A DNA stretch of 64,000 bases, from the NCBI GenBank assembly GCA_025526995.1, contig JAHLKG010000003.1, positions 186,001 through 250,000 of the forward strand. Direction: 5' to 3'. Below, in pieces: positions 11,615 to 21,819 of the stretch. The translations under genes and the position numbers were made by a program. The DNA comes from Powellomyces hirtus. Lineage: Eukaryota; Chytridiomycota; Chytridiomycetes; Spizellomycetales; Powellomycetaceae. Within the stretch, counting starts at the first letter, position 1. Every line of letters begins with the position of its first letter. A model generated the notes under the pieces. It had not been told where the DNA came from. It saw nothing but the letters and a program-made list of their open reading frames with translations, and did not search any database.

Positions 11615-12796
11615 ATGAAGGTCGCTATCCTTGCCGCATCCGCCGTCGCCCTCTTCCAGGGCGTCGCCGCCCACACCTACATTGACCATGTCATCCTCCC
11701 GGGAGGTGCAAAGTGCGATGGTGTCAAGCACAACGCCGGCTGGAACAACGGTCAGCGCAACTTCCCCGTCAAGGACCTCAAGTCCGCCGACATGATCTGC
11801 GGTGCCGCGCCCGTCGCTGCCGCTGCCGCTACCTGCCCCATTGCCGCTGGCGGCAAGGTGCAGCTCATCTGGGGCCACAACCAGGTCGGCGACGACATCA
11901 TCGACCTCTCCCACAAGGGCCCTTGCAACATCTACCTGGCCCCCGCCAAGGCCGACAACTCTGTCCCCACCGGCGCCGTCTGGTTCAAGATCCAGGAGCA
12001 GGGTTTCAACGCCGCTACCAACAAGTGGTGCGTCGAGGACCTTGTCGCCAACAAGGGTGTCATGGACGTGACCATCCCGGCCAACCTCCCCGCTGGCGAC
12101 TACGTGATGCGTGCCGAGATCGCCGCGCTCCACGAGTCCGACACCCTCTTCACCCAGAACCCCGCTCGCGGAATCCAGATGTACAACTTCTGCACCCAAT
12201 TCAAGGTGTCGGGCGGTGGCAACGCCAACTTCTCCCCCAAGATTGACGCTCAGACCTTCCTGACTGACTCCACCCCCGGTGTCAACTTTAACTACTACGG
12301 CTCTCCCGCTTCCTCCTTCCCCAAGGCCTTTGGTGGTCCCATCGCTACCGCCTCCGGGTCTGCTCCTGCTCCCGCTCCTGCTCCTGCTCCTGCTCCTGTT
12401 CCCGCTCCCGCTCCTCCCTCCATCCCCAAGCCGCAGCCTCCTACTCAGCCCGCCCCCGTTCCCAAGCCGCAGCCCCCTACTCAGCCCGCACCTGTCCCCA
12501 AGCCGCAGCCTCCCACACAGCCCGCTCCCGTTCCCAAGCCGCAGCCTCCCACGCAGCCTGCCCCTGTCCCAGCCCCGGCACCCGCCCCCGCCCCCGGCGG
12601 CTCCAACAAGTGCTCTGTCCTTCAGCCTGCCTGCTGGGCCGCCCAGCGCAAGTGCTGGGACGACTTCAACACCTGCATCAAGAACAAGGGCTGGACCACC
12701 GAGTGCCAGAACATGCAGCAGGTGTGCGGACAGAAGGGCGACGAATGCAACAAGATCAAGTGCTCGTGGACCCGCCGATCCATCCGCTCCGCGTAA
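11615..12796 (+). CDS. Secreted AA9 lytic polysaccharide monooxygenase with C-terminal 8-Cys domain
   Basis: AA9 enzymes are secreted copper enzymes that cleave cellulose and related glucans oxidatively. This is an intron-less 393-aa ORF. Residues 1-19 are a signal peptide (MKVAILAASAVALFQGVAA), so cleavage leaves His20 as the copper-binding N-terminal His. The histidine brace is completed by His100 (in DLSHKGP), with axial Tyr190 and second-sphere His173 and Gln188 (IQMY). Conserved parts also include VWFKI and the ANLPAGDYVMRAEIAALH strand, where the family's usual RHE reads RAE. A Pro/Ala linker (about 248-340) with four 12-residue repeats leads to a 50-residue domain with eight cysteines that is not a CBM1. 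Codon use is strongly C-ending, as in highly expressed genes, and a TATA box lies upstream. The substrate is inferred from the family. Confidence 0.93.
   Translation: MKVAILAASAVALFQGVAAHTYIDHVILPGGAKCDGVKHNAGWNNGQRNFPVKDLKSADMICGAAPVAAAAATCPIAAGGKVQLIWGHNQVGDDIIDLSHKGPCNIYLAPAKADNSVPTGAVWFKIQEQGFNAATNKWCVEDLVANKGVMDVTIPANLPAGDYVMRAEIAALHESDTLFTQNPARGIQMYNFCTQFKVSGGGNANFSPKIDAQTFLTDSTPGVNFNYYGSPASSFPKAFGGPIATASGSAPAPAPAPAPAPVPAPAPPSIPKPQPPTQPAPVPKPQPPTQPAPVPKPQPPTQPAPVPKPQPPTQPAPVPAPAPAPAPGGSNKCSVLQPACWAAQRKCWDDFNTCIKNKGWTTECQNMQQVCGQKGDECNKIKCSWTRRSIRSA
12425..12568 (+). repeat. Four 36-bp tandem repeats encoding the LPMO linker
   Basis: Four adjacent 36-bp units each encode P-K-P-Q-P-P-T-Q-P-A-P-V. 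The differences between units are almost all at third codon positions, so the peptide repeat is under selection for its composition. It lies in the linker between the catalytic and Cys-rich domains. Confidence 0.9.
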
Positions 12797-13842
12797 GCGA
12801 GTCTCAACATTCACACATCTCCAACTCACCCCCCGGAAAAGCCAAGTTTTTCCGACATTCCCCTTAAATAACTGTTACGGTTTATTCCAGTAGATAGACA
12901 GACCATCCCCGCCCAGTAGCCAGGCCAGGCGCTCGGCTCTGTAGATTTAGAAGAACGAGTTTTAGAAGATAGATTAGAGTTTTCACACATTCATTGTACT
13001 CAGAAAAAACGGTTTCCCGTTCCTGAAAATGAAAGAATTATGGACACATAAACATCTTGATCTTTTTTCTGGTCTCCAAACTCGTACGCTGTTTCTTGAA
13101 TGGACGGAGCTGATGCAGAACTCTTTCACGGTGAGGGTGCGCAAGGAGCCTACTGCGCCACAACCTCCTGTGGCGTTTTCGCGGAGTTCCAACAAAATAG
13201 AATGAACAGGATCAAGAGGGGTCGACTCTTCAATGTCCCGCAAACAACCTTAGATTTTTACTATGCATTCTTCGGTTGAAGAAGCTAACACCACCGCCAA
13301 CACAAACTCTAATTTAAACGTTACTTCATTCCACTGTTGCTCTGTTCAGTCTAGTCAGTGGACCAGGAATTGGGAATATAGAGAGAGAGGCGTGCCACGC
13401 ACCCGGACCAACGAAGAAGGATAGTCAGAGAAAGACAGGGCTCAAACGGGTGAACGGGGGGATGCGGATCCGCCCGGTGGTGGGGCGACAAGAAGAGGCG
13501 GATGGGGAATCCTGGCTCCAGCCCATGGGTTGCGAGCGTTAGTATTCGAAACAACAGAGAGTTTATAGCAAGGAATGTTTAAAAAGCGCGTCGCGTACTG
13601 CGCCACAAACGGGAATGTTTGCCCCCGCTCACTTTCTAGGAGTTTAGCACTTACGCGCAGAAATTTTCCTTGTAGACTTTGACATGGCTTCTCCTTCCCG
13701 TCCCTCCTCCCACCGTCAAAGGACTAGCCCCGCATCACTACGACGCTGGGGCGTCCGGCGGGTAGTCTCGTGCGGGCGCGCACAGCCGAATCGGTAACCT
13801 GACGAACCGCGGTGCGCGGAACAAGCTAGCCGGAAAAGAATT
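12797..13842. other. Intergenic, no gene seen
   Basis: About 1 kb downstream of the LPMO. It has short open frames on both strands without recognisable content. The first 200 bp presumably hold the LPMO 3' UTR. Confidence 0.45.
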
Positions 13843-14573
13843 GTGGACATGTCGCAGACCCCCGGTGTAGAGACGCGACTCGCGGACCATGTGCGGGTGC
13901 TTGCGGGAGTATCCGGCACCCTGGAAGGCGGCGTCGCTTGGAACAGGTTGGAAACCGGGGGGAGGGGGGGGTTGTTTGCAAAACTGGATTTTTTGACGAG
14001 TGCGGGCAAGAGGCAAGGAAATGTCCCTGGCCCCGTTCTTTCTGGAAAGAGACGCGTGGAAGCAGGAGGGTAATGATCCGGCACGACTGATCAAGGTTGG
14101 TTGATGCATGCAGAGCAGATGGCACACCCACACATGGCACTTTTGTATCTCGATCAAGATCGCATGACTGAACACAAATCCCTTTGCAATCCAAAGATCG
14201 GGTTCGGAATTCACGCAAGAGGAAACGCGCGCAATCCTCTACCGCCGCGTCAACCATCTGCGCCGTTCGTTGGGACGGAACTTGTGGTCCGACAAGAAGG
14301 CGAGAGTCCGCCATACGTTGAAGGAATTCCTGGACGAGGTCGGTTTTCGTCCGAGATCCGAGACCTCCCATAAGTGGGTTTTTTCTCACACGTGGCTGGG
14401 TTGAGAACATCAACATTGATTATTTATATATGCATATATCGTTCTTTTTTTTTTGCCATCGTTGCTCAAGAATGTGCGTTCCATACTCGTGCGTCGCCGG
14501 TTCCCCGCCACACCAAGCCGGGGGTATGTAGCTACGCTACTCGTTTAGACACGACGTTCGACGCTTTTACCGT
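13843..14573. other. Exon-like open frames, unresolved
   Basis: Two plus-strand segments look coding but could not be joined convincingly to each other or to the next gene. One is 13843-14069, ending at a possible gtaatg donor. The other is 14197-14373, reading EFTQEETRAILYRRVNHLRR and KEFLDEVGFRP, basic and helical. Minus-strand frames of up to 196 codons overlap them (13826-14416). I cannot decide which strand is coding. Confidence 0.3.
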
Positions 14574-15111
14574 ATGTTACACCCCGCTCGCGAGCGTCCG
14601 GCCGGCCGTTTCGGTGGGTGTGTGGACAAGGGGGGGACGTGGCTGCCCATGGACAGGGAGTCGCAGGTGGCCATGGATTTCGCCGGGCAGGCCATCCTGC
14701 AGGTTGCGGCCGGGATTCCGGGTCACCCAGGTGTGTGTCCCCGGGGTTTGTTCTTGCCGGGCGAGCCATTATTTTCAGCGCCATGACTGTACGCACCCAC
14801 CCCCGATGATTCCGCCGCAGTTGGTGTACGCTCGCGTGGCGAATCACGGCGTGGTGGTTCTGGAAGGCCCTGGATTCGGTGCCCCGGGTGGTAAGGATGC
14901 TGGTTGCGTGCCAAGGGCGCTGCAGAGAGGCTGACAGCGCTCGTGAGTGGGCATGCAAGGGTATAGAATTCCGGTACGCTATGACGAGGAGGAGGAGGAT
15001 TATCAGTATGAAGACGATAATAGCGGCGGCGAATGCTCTTCTGACCTTACAGCCCAACAGTCAGAAGACCATGTTTGGGCACTGCCCACACGTCGCTGCT
15101 CGAATATGGGA
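14574..15111 (+). CDS. Hypothetical small acidic-tailed protein, three exons
   Basis: I do not recognise this protein. Exons 14574-14732, 14779-14890 and 14960-15111 join in phase (introns 46 and 69 nt; donors gtgtgt and gtaagg) and give about 140 aa. Segments seen are GGTWLPMDRESQVAMDFAGQ, PPMIPPQLVYARVANHGVVV, and an acidic stretch RYDEEEEDYQYEDDNSGG near the end. The start is uncertain, because exon-like sequence lies upstream at 14197-14373 and could belong to the same gene. A second frame just behind the stop (EDELGKRLLKRLKERR, near 15133-15180) might be an alternative last exon. Function unknown. Confidence 0.42.
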
Positions 15112-15370
15112 TGACAAGTGCTCTGGAACGGCTTAAAGAAGATGAACTGGGCAAGCGACTTCTTAAGCGGCTCAAAGAGCGCCGGTCATACACTTCTGTA
15201 TCACAAGTGGGGAATATCTACATAACATAATCCCTCTTGCATGTTGTTTCATTGGTTCAAGCTGAATTTCCAGAGTGACCGGAAGCATAAGAATTTTTTT
15301 TCATGTTTTCTTTCATTCTCCTGTGCAAAAAGAACTACAACCACATACACCCAATACACTATCCACCACG

Positions 15371-17479
15371 TCACGGAAAATCAACCGTAATAGACGCCCC
15401 CGCCAACTTCGCCTCATCGATCGTCTCCGTCAGTCGGCCCAGCAAGGGTTCGCGGAAATTCATGAGCTGGGGTTTTGGGAGGGAATATGTGAGGCATGTA
15501 AAACGCTGCGCGCGCAATTTTGGTTCTCTACCTCAAAATCCTTATCCCCTGCTTCCGGGACGTCGGCGCGGATATACTCAAACAGGGTGCGGATCGTGTC
15601 GGACTGTTTGAAGCGCCGGACTTTGCGTGTTCCATCTACACATACACGAATTTGGGGATGATGAGCATAAAATCACGATACAATTGGTGTGATGCCCGAG
15701 ACGGTGACAGGGGAGAAGGGGCGAGGCTGTACCTGGCAACCGGAACTGTATCCTGGTCGCATCGGGCCCACCGGCGGAGGGTTCTTCATTCATTCTCGCC
15801 ACAATGGTATCGTAAGCTGCACGGAAAAGCGATCCAGTTAGCGATTGCTCCACTTTCACGAAACGCTCCGAGGTGAAGGACTTGTCTGCTTACCATTTGT
15901 GGGTTCAGGAACGTCTTCTTCCATGGGAACGACTTCTCTCACATCGTCATCATCGATCACGATGGGGTCCTGAGGCGCCTTGACCTGGCCCATTGAAGCC
16001 GCAAGAGCGAGTTCGAGTTGCTCTTCTTCGGACATCTCGGTGACAGTCTAACGTGAAACGAAAGTAAGAGAGGGAAGAGGAGAGTGTGAACGACACACAT
16101 TTCCAATTAGACAGCCAAACAGTGAAGAAACAGTCAACACGTACTCGTTTTCCAGAAGGAACGGTTGACTTCTTCTTCTTGGCGGCTGGTGCAGCGGAGT
16201 TTTGGTGCAGAGAGTATCTGCTTAGGAAGTCAAGCACTTCGTCATGGCACAAAGGTAAGGCGGAATCACAATCACATTTCGTCACGAACACGTCTTGGCC
16301 TCGACTACCTACCATCTTGCATGAACTCGGCCGGGGAGGCGTTCGTGTTCCACGTTTTCATGCGCTCACCGGTGATGGGATCGATGATGGCAAAGTACGG
16401 GAAATTTTCAATGGGGTAAAGTGATTTATGTTCTCGGGCCGGATTGCTCTCTGATCCCCACTGCAACGAATTTCACCATGTCCATGAGAACATGCCCGCA
16501 GAACCCTGCATACTCGTGAAGAAGCACACGTACATATATGAACACAAAGTGTTCCTTGATCAGCGCAACAACACCTACGAGCAATAAATTTGCCTTAGCT
16601 ATCGCTCATACGTCTAGGGGTCCGTGTTTTGACGCGTTACCTTCATCTTTCCACAGGTCACGGTTCAGCACTTGGCATCCAAACTCGGACGGGTCGTTTA
16701 TCGTGAGCATAATCCACTTCTTTGCCGCCTTCCCCGCATCGCGAACTTGTTGCATGCTGTGTGCTTGGTGCATTATAGCGAGTGGTGGCTTGAACAACTC
16801 CGCGAGCCGACTATTCGGGTTGCTTCCAAGAGCTATCAAATCAAACCCCGACGCGTGCCAAGTCAGAACTTGACCTGGGGAGCAGAAAGCTATTTCAACT
16901 TGAGACATTACATGCAACATGTGACTCTGCAGGGACGTGATGAACGTCAGACAGTGGCGGTCTCGGATACCCCTGTTGAGAACGTCCACCGTCTGAGAAG
17001 AGAGAAATCGATCGTAACTGTGAGCAAGGCCTTTCACAACAAAGACAGTATAACAAGTCAAGGGTGCGTCCTACATCCTGATCGATGCATATGCGGTATA
17101 TGGTGATAGCCATCCGTATCATCTGGGCCAAACAATGCCTCTCGTTTCGCCGCAATGGGGGCGCGAACATTATCTTCATACGGGTCGACAATGACCGAGT
17201 TGGATGACGAAGCGGCAGTGTTTTGCGGGGCCGCGGGGGCCGTCGGTGGGAGCTCGCTGTGCAGGGGAGCTCCCCCGTTTTCCATAAACAGAGATACCGC
17301 TTGCTCGACTCGCCCTTCAGTGACCTGAGACCCAACACAAATGAGGGTGAGAATGACGGGATGGCAATTTGACAACTGTTTGCCATGCTTGCCGTTAGGT
17401 AGTTTTTAGCCAGATCGGGGTCAGCGCCGGTGACCTCAATGAAGGACATGATTGCCTCATCGTCTACAAAATCAGACAT
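15371..17479 (-). CDS. UBX5: UBA-UAS-UIM-UBX protein (UBXN7/Ubx5-like p97 adaptor)
   Basis: UBXN7/Ubx5 links ubiquitylated substrates and cullin ligases to the AAA ATPase p97/Cdc48. Eleven exons fit in phase: 17479-17393, 17324-17075, 16992-16912, 16832-16641, 16574-16534, 16460-16313, 16236-16145, 16047-15894, 15816-15733, 15635-15532, 15466-15371 (442 aa). Domains in order: UBA-like (IMSFIEVTGADPDLAKNYL, then GRVEQAVSLFMENGG), UAS thioredoxin-like fold (SRLAELFKPPLAIMHQAHSM, KKWIMLTINDPSEFGCQVLN, ENFPYFAIIDPITGERMKTW), a UIM (SEEEQLELALAASMGQ) and a C-terminal UBX (TRIQFRLPDGTRKVRRFKQS...NFREPL). Intron 1 uses a GC donor (ACG|GCAAGC) because only that junction keeps the UBA helix intact. 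The exon 4 acceptor could also be 42 bp upstream. Start at 17479; an ATG ten codons upstream is less likely. Head-to-head with the SYLF gene, 217 bp apart. Confidence 0.9.
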
Positions 17480-17696
17480 TTTCGAGTCTATTGTAATGGA
17501 TGCTTTCAACGAAAGTATAGATCTCTCTGCAAAAACTGGATAACTTTTTGACAGCGCGCAAGGGTGATTGATGATGACACGTCAGCCAGGCCACGTGACC
17601 CATGGGACAAGTCCCACACACCTGCAATTTGTCCCCCCTAGTTCCGTTCAAATTTCTCAACGTTTGTCAAGGCATTACGGAAAGCGACGAGACAAA

Positions 17697-19148
17697 ATGG
17701 CACAACGAGAACTCACCGCAGGAGAGGAATGTCAGCAGGCTGCGAGAACGTTCAGCGCGTTCGTGGACGCAAAGCAGGGCGCCATCCCACCCAGCTACAT
17801 CCAAAGCGCGATGGGGTATTATCATGAACATCATTCAAAGCCTGGGTCAAACAAAACCAGGTACTGACTATCACCCTCGCGTTGCAGATGTGCGATATGT
17901 AAGGGCAACAAAGGAGTGGCGGTTCTTCGACTCAAATCCGGAGGTGTGTATCAAAATGGCTGCAACGCCGCCGCCGTTCGTTCGTTAAACTGGGGACTTT
18001 TCCCGTGATTCAAGAATGGTCCGCTCCCTGCGCCATCGAACTTGAGCAACAGGGCAACACCATCCAACCAGGCCAGGAAACCGTCCTCGTCTTCATGACC
18101 GAAAACGTGATCCACAAACTCGTTTCGCGCGCGCTACTTCGCCTTGGCGTGACCGACCAGTTCAAGCCGGGCCCGATCCACGGCAACGAGCCCATCAACC
18201 CGGGGATTGACGTATATGGATGGGTGCGCTTTAATGGCGGATTTACACCACCGGACTTGATTGCGAGTAATATGGTCGCGTGGTTTGTGAGAGAAGCGCC
18301 GGAGCGCCATGGACGCTGGCATGGGGAGAGTGTTACCTGGTTTGATGTATGTCATCATCCGCGTTGGGGAGGTTTGACTTATGAGTGGGCCGTTTTTGTT
18401 GACTGAATGATTTACTTCTTGTTGTTTACAGGTTCTGACAAATAAGATCACGGTAGATCGCAGTAGTGTCGGGAACGCTCTCTACATCGTGCTCAACCTC
18501 GCCGCGGGGAGCAACAGCAACATTGATCCGAAACGCAAAAACTACGCAAACTTGGATGCCTTGACCGGTATTGCTCCTTCAATCACAACAACAGCTCGTA
18601 AAACAACGGCGACTCCCGGTGGAGGATACAATTCGTCTCCGCAGATACCACAGCATCAACACCAGCAGCAGCAACAACAGCAACCCCAATTCAACGAGCA
18701 GCAGTATATGCAACAGATGCAAGCTCTGCAGATGCAATACCAACCGCAACACCAACAACAGCAACCGCAATATAATCAGCAACAACAAAATCAGTTCCAA
18801 CAACAACAGCAGCAACAACAACAACAACAACTTCTCTGGCTACAACAGCAACAACACGCCGCTATGACTGCAATGCAACAGCAGCAAGGGTACCCATCAT
18901 CATACGGAGGAGCCGCTCCACTTCAATCACCACAACTGCAACAACAAGGCTCGCAAATGCCGCAGCAACCGCAATTCTCGTACCAACAAGCACTGCAGCA
19001 ACAAGCCCTAGCGCACCAGCAGTACGCGCAACAAATGCAGGGAGCGGGCACTAATAAAAATAGTTACATGCAGGGTCAGATGGGCCAGCAGGGTGGTGCT
19101 CAACAGCCGCAATACAGCATGAATCCCTCCCAATGGAATTCTCAATAG
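17697..19148 (+). CDS. SYLF (Ysc84-like) domain protein with glutamine-rich tail
   Basis: SYLF domains bind phosphoinositides and, in Ysc84/SH3YL1, work with actin at endocytic sites. Exons 17697-17815, 17888-17943, 18015-18346 and 18432-19148 join in phase (407 aa). Matching blocks: QQAARTFSAFVDAKQGAIPP, the short core GVAVLRLKSGEWSAPCAIEL, ETVLVFMTENVIHKLVSRAL, and a late segment ITVDRSSVGNALYIVLNL. The stretch between the first helix and the core strand is shorter than in Ysc84, and the domain is divergent. The last 170 residues are Q-rich (runs of up to 11 Q with M, P, Y, A) and no SH3 domain follows, unlike yeast Ysc84. The Q-rich tail resembles a prion-like region. The SYLF assignment comes from motif reading, not a search. 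Confidence 0.68.
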
Positions 19149-21064
19149 CGTTCGTATTATAGCCCCCTTCAAACAGCGCCTCATGGTATACGCTCTTCAG
19201 TAAAAGCACCAATACAGTGAACTCACTGATTTTTTCGTAGCAGTAACCCTGATCCTGATTTCTTACACGAGCTTCAAAGCGATTATCCACCATCGTTTTG
19301 TTCTTTTGAAAAGCAGAATAAGAAAGAGAAACTGCTAGATGCTACAATTGCGTTTGTTCGAATAATATTTACTCTTGATGATGATGAACAAAAGCGATTT
19401 TGTGGTTACCGTGCCATTAACAAGTATTAGTCTTCGCATTCATAAAGAATCTTTTTATATTCAAATTATCACTGATGCATGCAGGTTTATGTTTGTCTAT
19501 CTCAGAAACGTATCATCTGCTCTCGAGTCCGTCAATAACCAAATCACCAAGGTCAGTGACAGCCTTGACGGACACCGGGGCTTGACCCAGGCTGCTACTT
19601 CCGCTGCAACAACTCCTTCAAAAAGAGATGAGATGTGATCCGCGTGATTAGTCTCACCTGATGCACCTGCTAATTCACCTGGCCATGCCAAGCGTGCCTA
19701 ACTCAATGACAGAGTTCACCCGAAGGGCACAACCCACTCGTTCACCGCCTATCCGAAGGACATGGGTGTGAACAAGGCGTCAAGGAGCAGAACACGCTTC
19801 CGCTTCCATACAGAGTTCACCCGAAGGGCACAACCCACTCATTCACCGCCTATCCGATGGACATGGGTGTGAACAAGGTGTACGGACCGCGGTGCATGGT
19901 TCAGGAATAACGCGCAAGGACAAGGAGGATGGAAACAGTCAACACTGTAAACACGTCTTACCGCGGATGATGAGGGCGAGGATGGATGATCATGTAAAGC
20001 ATTTTCCAAGCTTGGTCAGCCTACTTGGGCCAGAAAAAAAAAGGCCCCATCTGACCCCAGCCACCCCAGCCACTCGTAGCCAAGGATGGACTTTGTCTCG
20101 TAGGATGATCCCGTCGACCGAGGAAGCAGAGTAATGAGGGATGAGTCCGTGTGTTGTACCCGTGGCAAAAGCGTTGTTCGAGGGTACAGCTATCTTGAAG
20201 AAATATGATGAGGGATAACGCTCTGCAGCTTCGGACGAGATTCTAGACCTGGTTGAGCTCCCAGCGAGCAATAACACCAGGAGGGTCTTGCCCTTAATCC
20301 TTGGGCAATGGTTCAATGTCCTTATGGGAAACCATGCGTGCCTTGAATTGCCGTTCACGCCGAGAACCATCCTGGCATGGGTGAGCACACTTGCTTTTCG
20401 CCACGCGGGTGCTCATCTGCTCGCTACTCGGCTGCAGCTGAGTGTCTATAGCTGCATTTCGGCCCCAAATGAGCTTTGTTGAACGGAGATTGGTGGAGGA
20501 TATGAATCTTGCTTTGCCTGACAACCAAAGGGGCCACTGGCGCCCAGGTCATTGTAAAAAGCGTGTTGCGACAATCAGGCTGCTCTCTTGTAGAGGGATG
20601 AAAGGCAGTCCCCAATTATTCCGCCTTGGATCGAGGATGTGAATGAGGAACGGGACGAGGAAGGGAAGAAGGTCAAGCATCAAGCTTGGTGTCACGCAAC
20701 AAACAAGAAAGATCAAGACCATGCAGAGCCATTTCCCTTCGGTGAGTATTTTGTGACATCCAATACCAACTATTAAAGTCGTCAAGGAACGAATGCAATC
20801 ATTACAACAATGCAAACGTGCTGATGCGACAGCTGCGCGCTGGCGAACTATTGACTGCATGGAACTCACGATCATTGCATCGCAAACGAGACGGCAAATT
20901 GCTCCTGGACCAATGGGTCTTTGGACTTCACTCTGTTTTTACAATATTTCGCTCCTCTCTATACATATATAAATCCGATTTTCTCCCAGCATGAGAAATC
21001 TAGTCGGGCATCGCGCATCATCGATTCCTGTCCGTCGCCATGTCGGAGCTACGGTAACCGGACC
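19149..21064. other. Intergenic, no gene recognised
   Basis: Nearly 2 kb with short frames only. A plus-strand frame near 19490-19638 (RNVSSALESVNNQITKVSDS) and a hydrophobic minus-strand frame at 20549-20875 are visible but match nothing I know. The 72-bp direct repeat at 19709-19881 lies here. Confidence 0.45.
19709..19881 (+). repeat. 72-bp direct repeat, two copies, 101-bp period
   Basis: The copies at 19709-19780 and 19810-19881 differ at only about four positions, and 29 unrelated bases separate them. One plus-strand frame runs through both copies, but they sit in different frames of it, so a shared peptide is not encoded. The origin is unknown. Confidence 0.85.
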
Positions 21065-21819
21065 TCACACTTTCTCCATCTGAATCGGAACATCCGCCAA
21101 TGTCCGTTTCGCAAGCGCCTCTTTCCGATGCAGCGTCCTCAACAACAATATATCCGCCACCGCCGTCCCAATCAAAAACGCCACCACCGCGTACATCGCC
21201 CTTCCAACCATCCGTGCCGTCCCCGTTCTCCACTGCACAACGACGTTCTGACAACTCCGCGTTTGCATGCACAGTTTTCCGTCACTTGTGCGGCCTTTGT
21301 TAGTTGTCATGCCACTGCTGTTGTTGCTGTTGTCCAGCCCAGCAACCTCTTCCCACCCACAACACTCAAAATCATTCTCCACCACCACACGTCCCACATT
21401 AGAAGCAGTACTCCATGCGTGGGTGATTGTCGAGAGGGCAATGTTCGTGTTGGTGTCTTTGAATGCGACTTGCGCGACCACGACATGCGCGGCAATACTG
21501 ATCACGAGGGCAACGATGAGGAAATGGAGGTGCGGGATGGAAAGACGGTATAGCCCCCCACAGGCGGTGAGGGATGTGATGAGCATGATGGGTGCTAATA
21601 CCGCTATGCCTGTTGACAATATATGTCAGCGATCGGAGGAAGGAGAGGGGGCATTCGAAGACTTCTCTTACCTAGAAGCACATCAGCCGGAAACATATCG
21701 ACTTTGGGAAACGGGGACGTTTTAAGGTACACTGTGTACGCAAAGATGGCGTATGCCAGTGCGAGGATGATCAGCAATGATGTTGCTGTGAATAGAAAGA
21801 GTCGGGCAGCCCGGACCAT
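21065..21819 (-). CDS. Tetraspanin-like four-TM membrane protein
   Basis: Tetraspanins organise membrane protein microdomains. Two exons, 21819-21672 and 21609-21065, join in phase through a gtaaga/acag intron (230 aa). Four membrane segments are visible: TM1 LFLFTATSLLIILALAYAIF, TM2 GIAVLAPIMLITSLTACGGL, TM3 FLIVALVISIAAHVVVAQVA, and TM4 near the C terminus (MYAVVAFLIGTAVADILLL). The large loop between TM3 and TM4 has the hallmark CCG motif (NDFECCGWEE) and two further cysteines (KLCMQTRSC), enough for the two canonical disulfides. The loop carries an N-x-S site. Length and layout fit the family; the subgroup is unknown. It is divergent from the TctC-GPCR gene, about 1.2 kb away. Confidence 0.85.

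Noticed and set aside
11612..12829. 405-codon minus-strand open frame opposite the AA9 gene
   Set aside because: It is the antisense shadow of a C-ending, G/C-rich gene; its product is a low-complexity G/R/L string and it lacks family motifs, while the plus strand has a complete LPMO.
13826..14416. 196-codon minus-strand frame
   Set aside because: It competes with plus-strand exon-like segments and has no recognisable content or splice support; left undecided rather than called a gene.
18579..18830. Leucine-rich minus-strand frame resembling a membrane protein
   Set aside because: It is the antisense of the CAG/CAA repeats encoding the glutamine tail.
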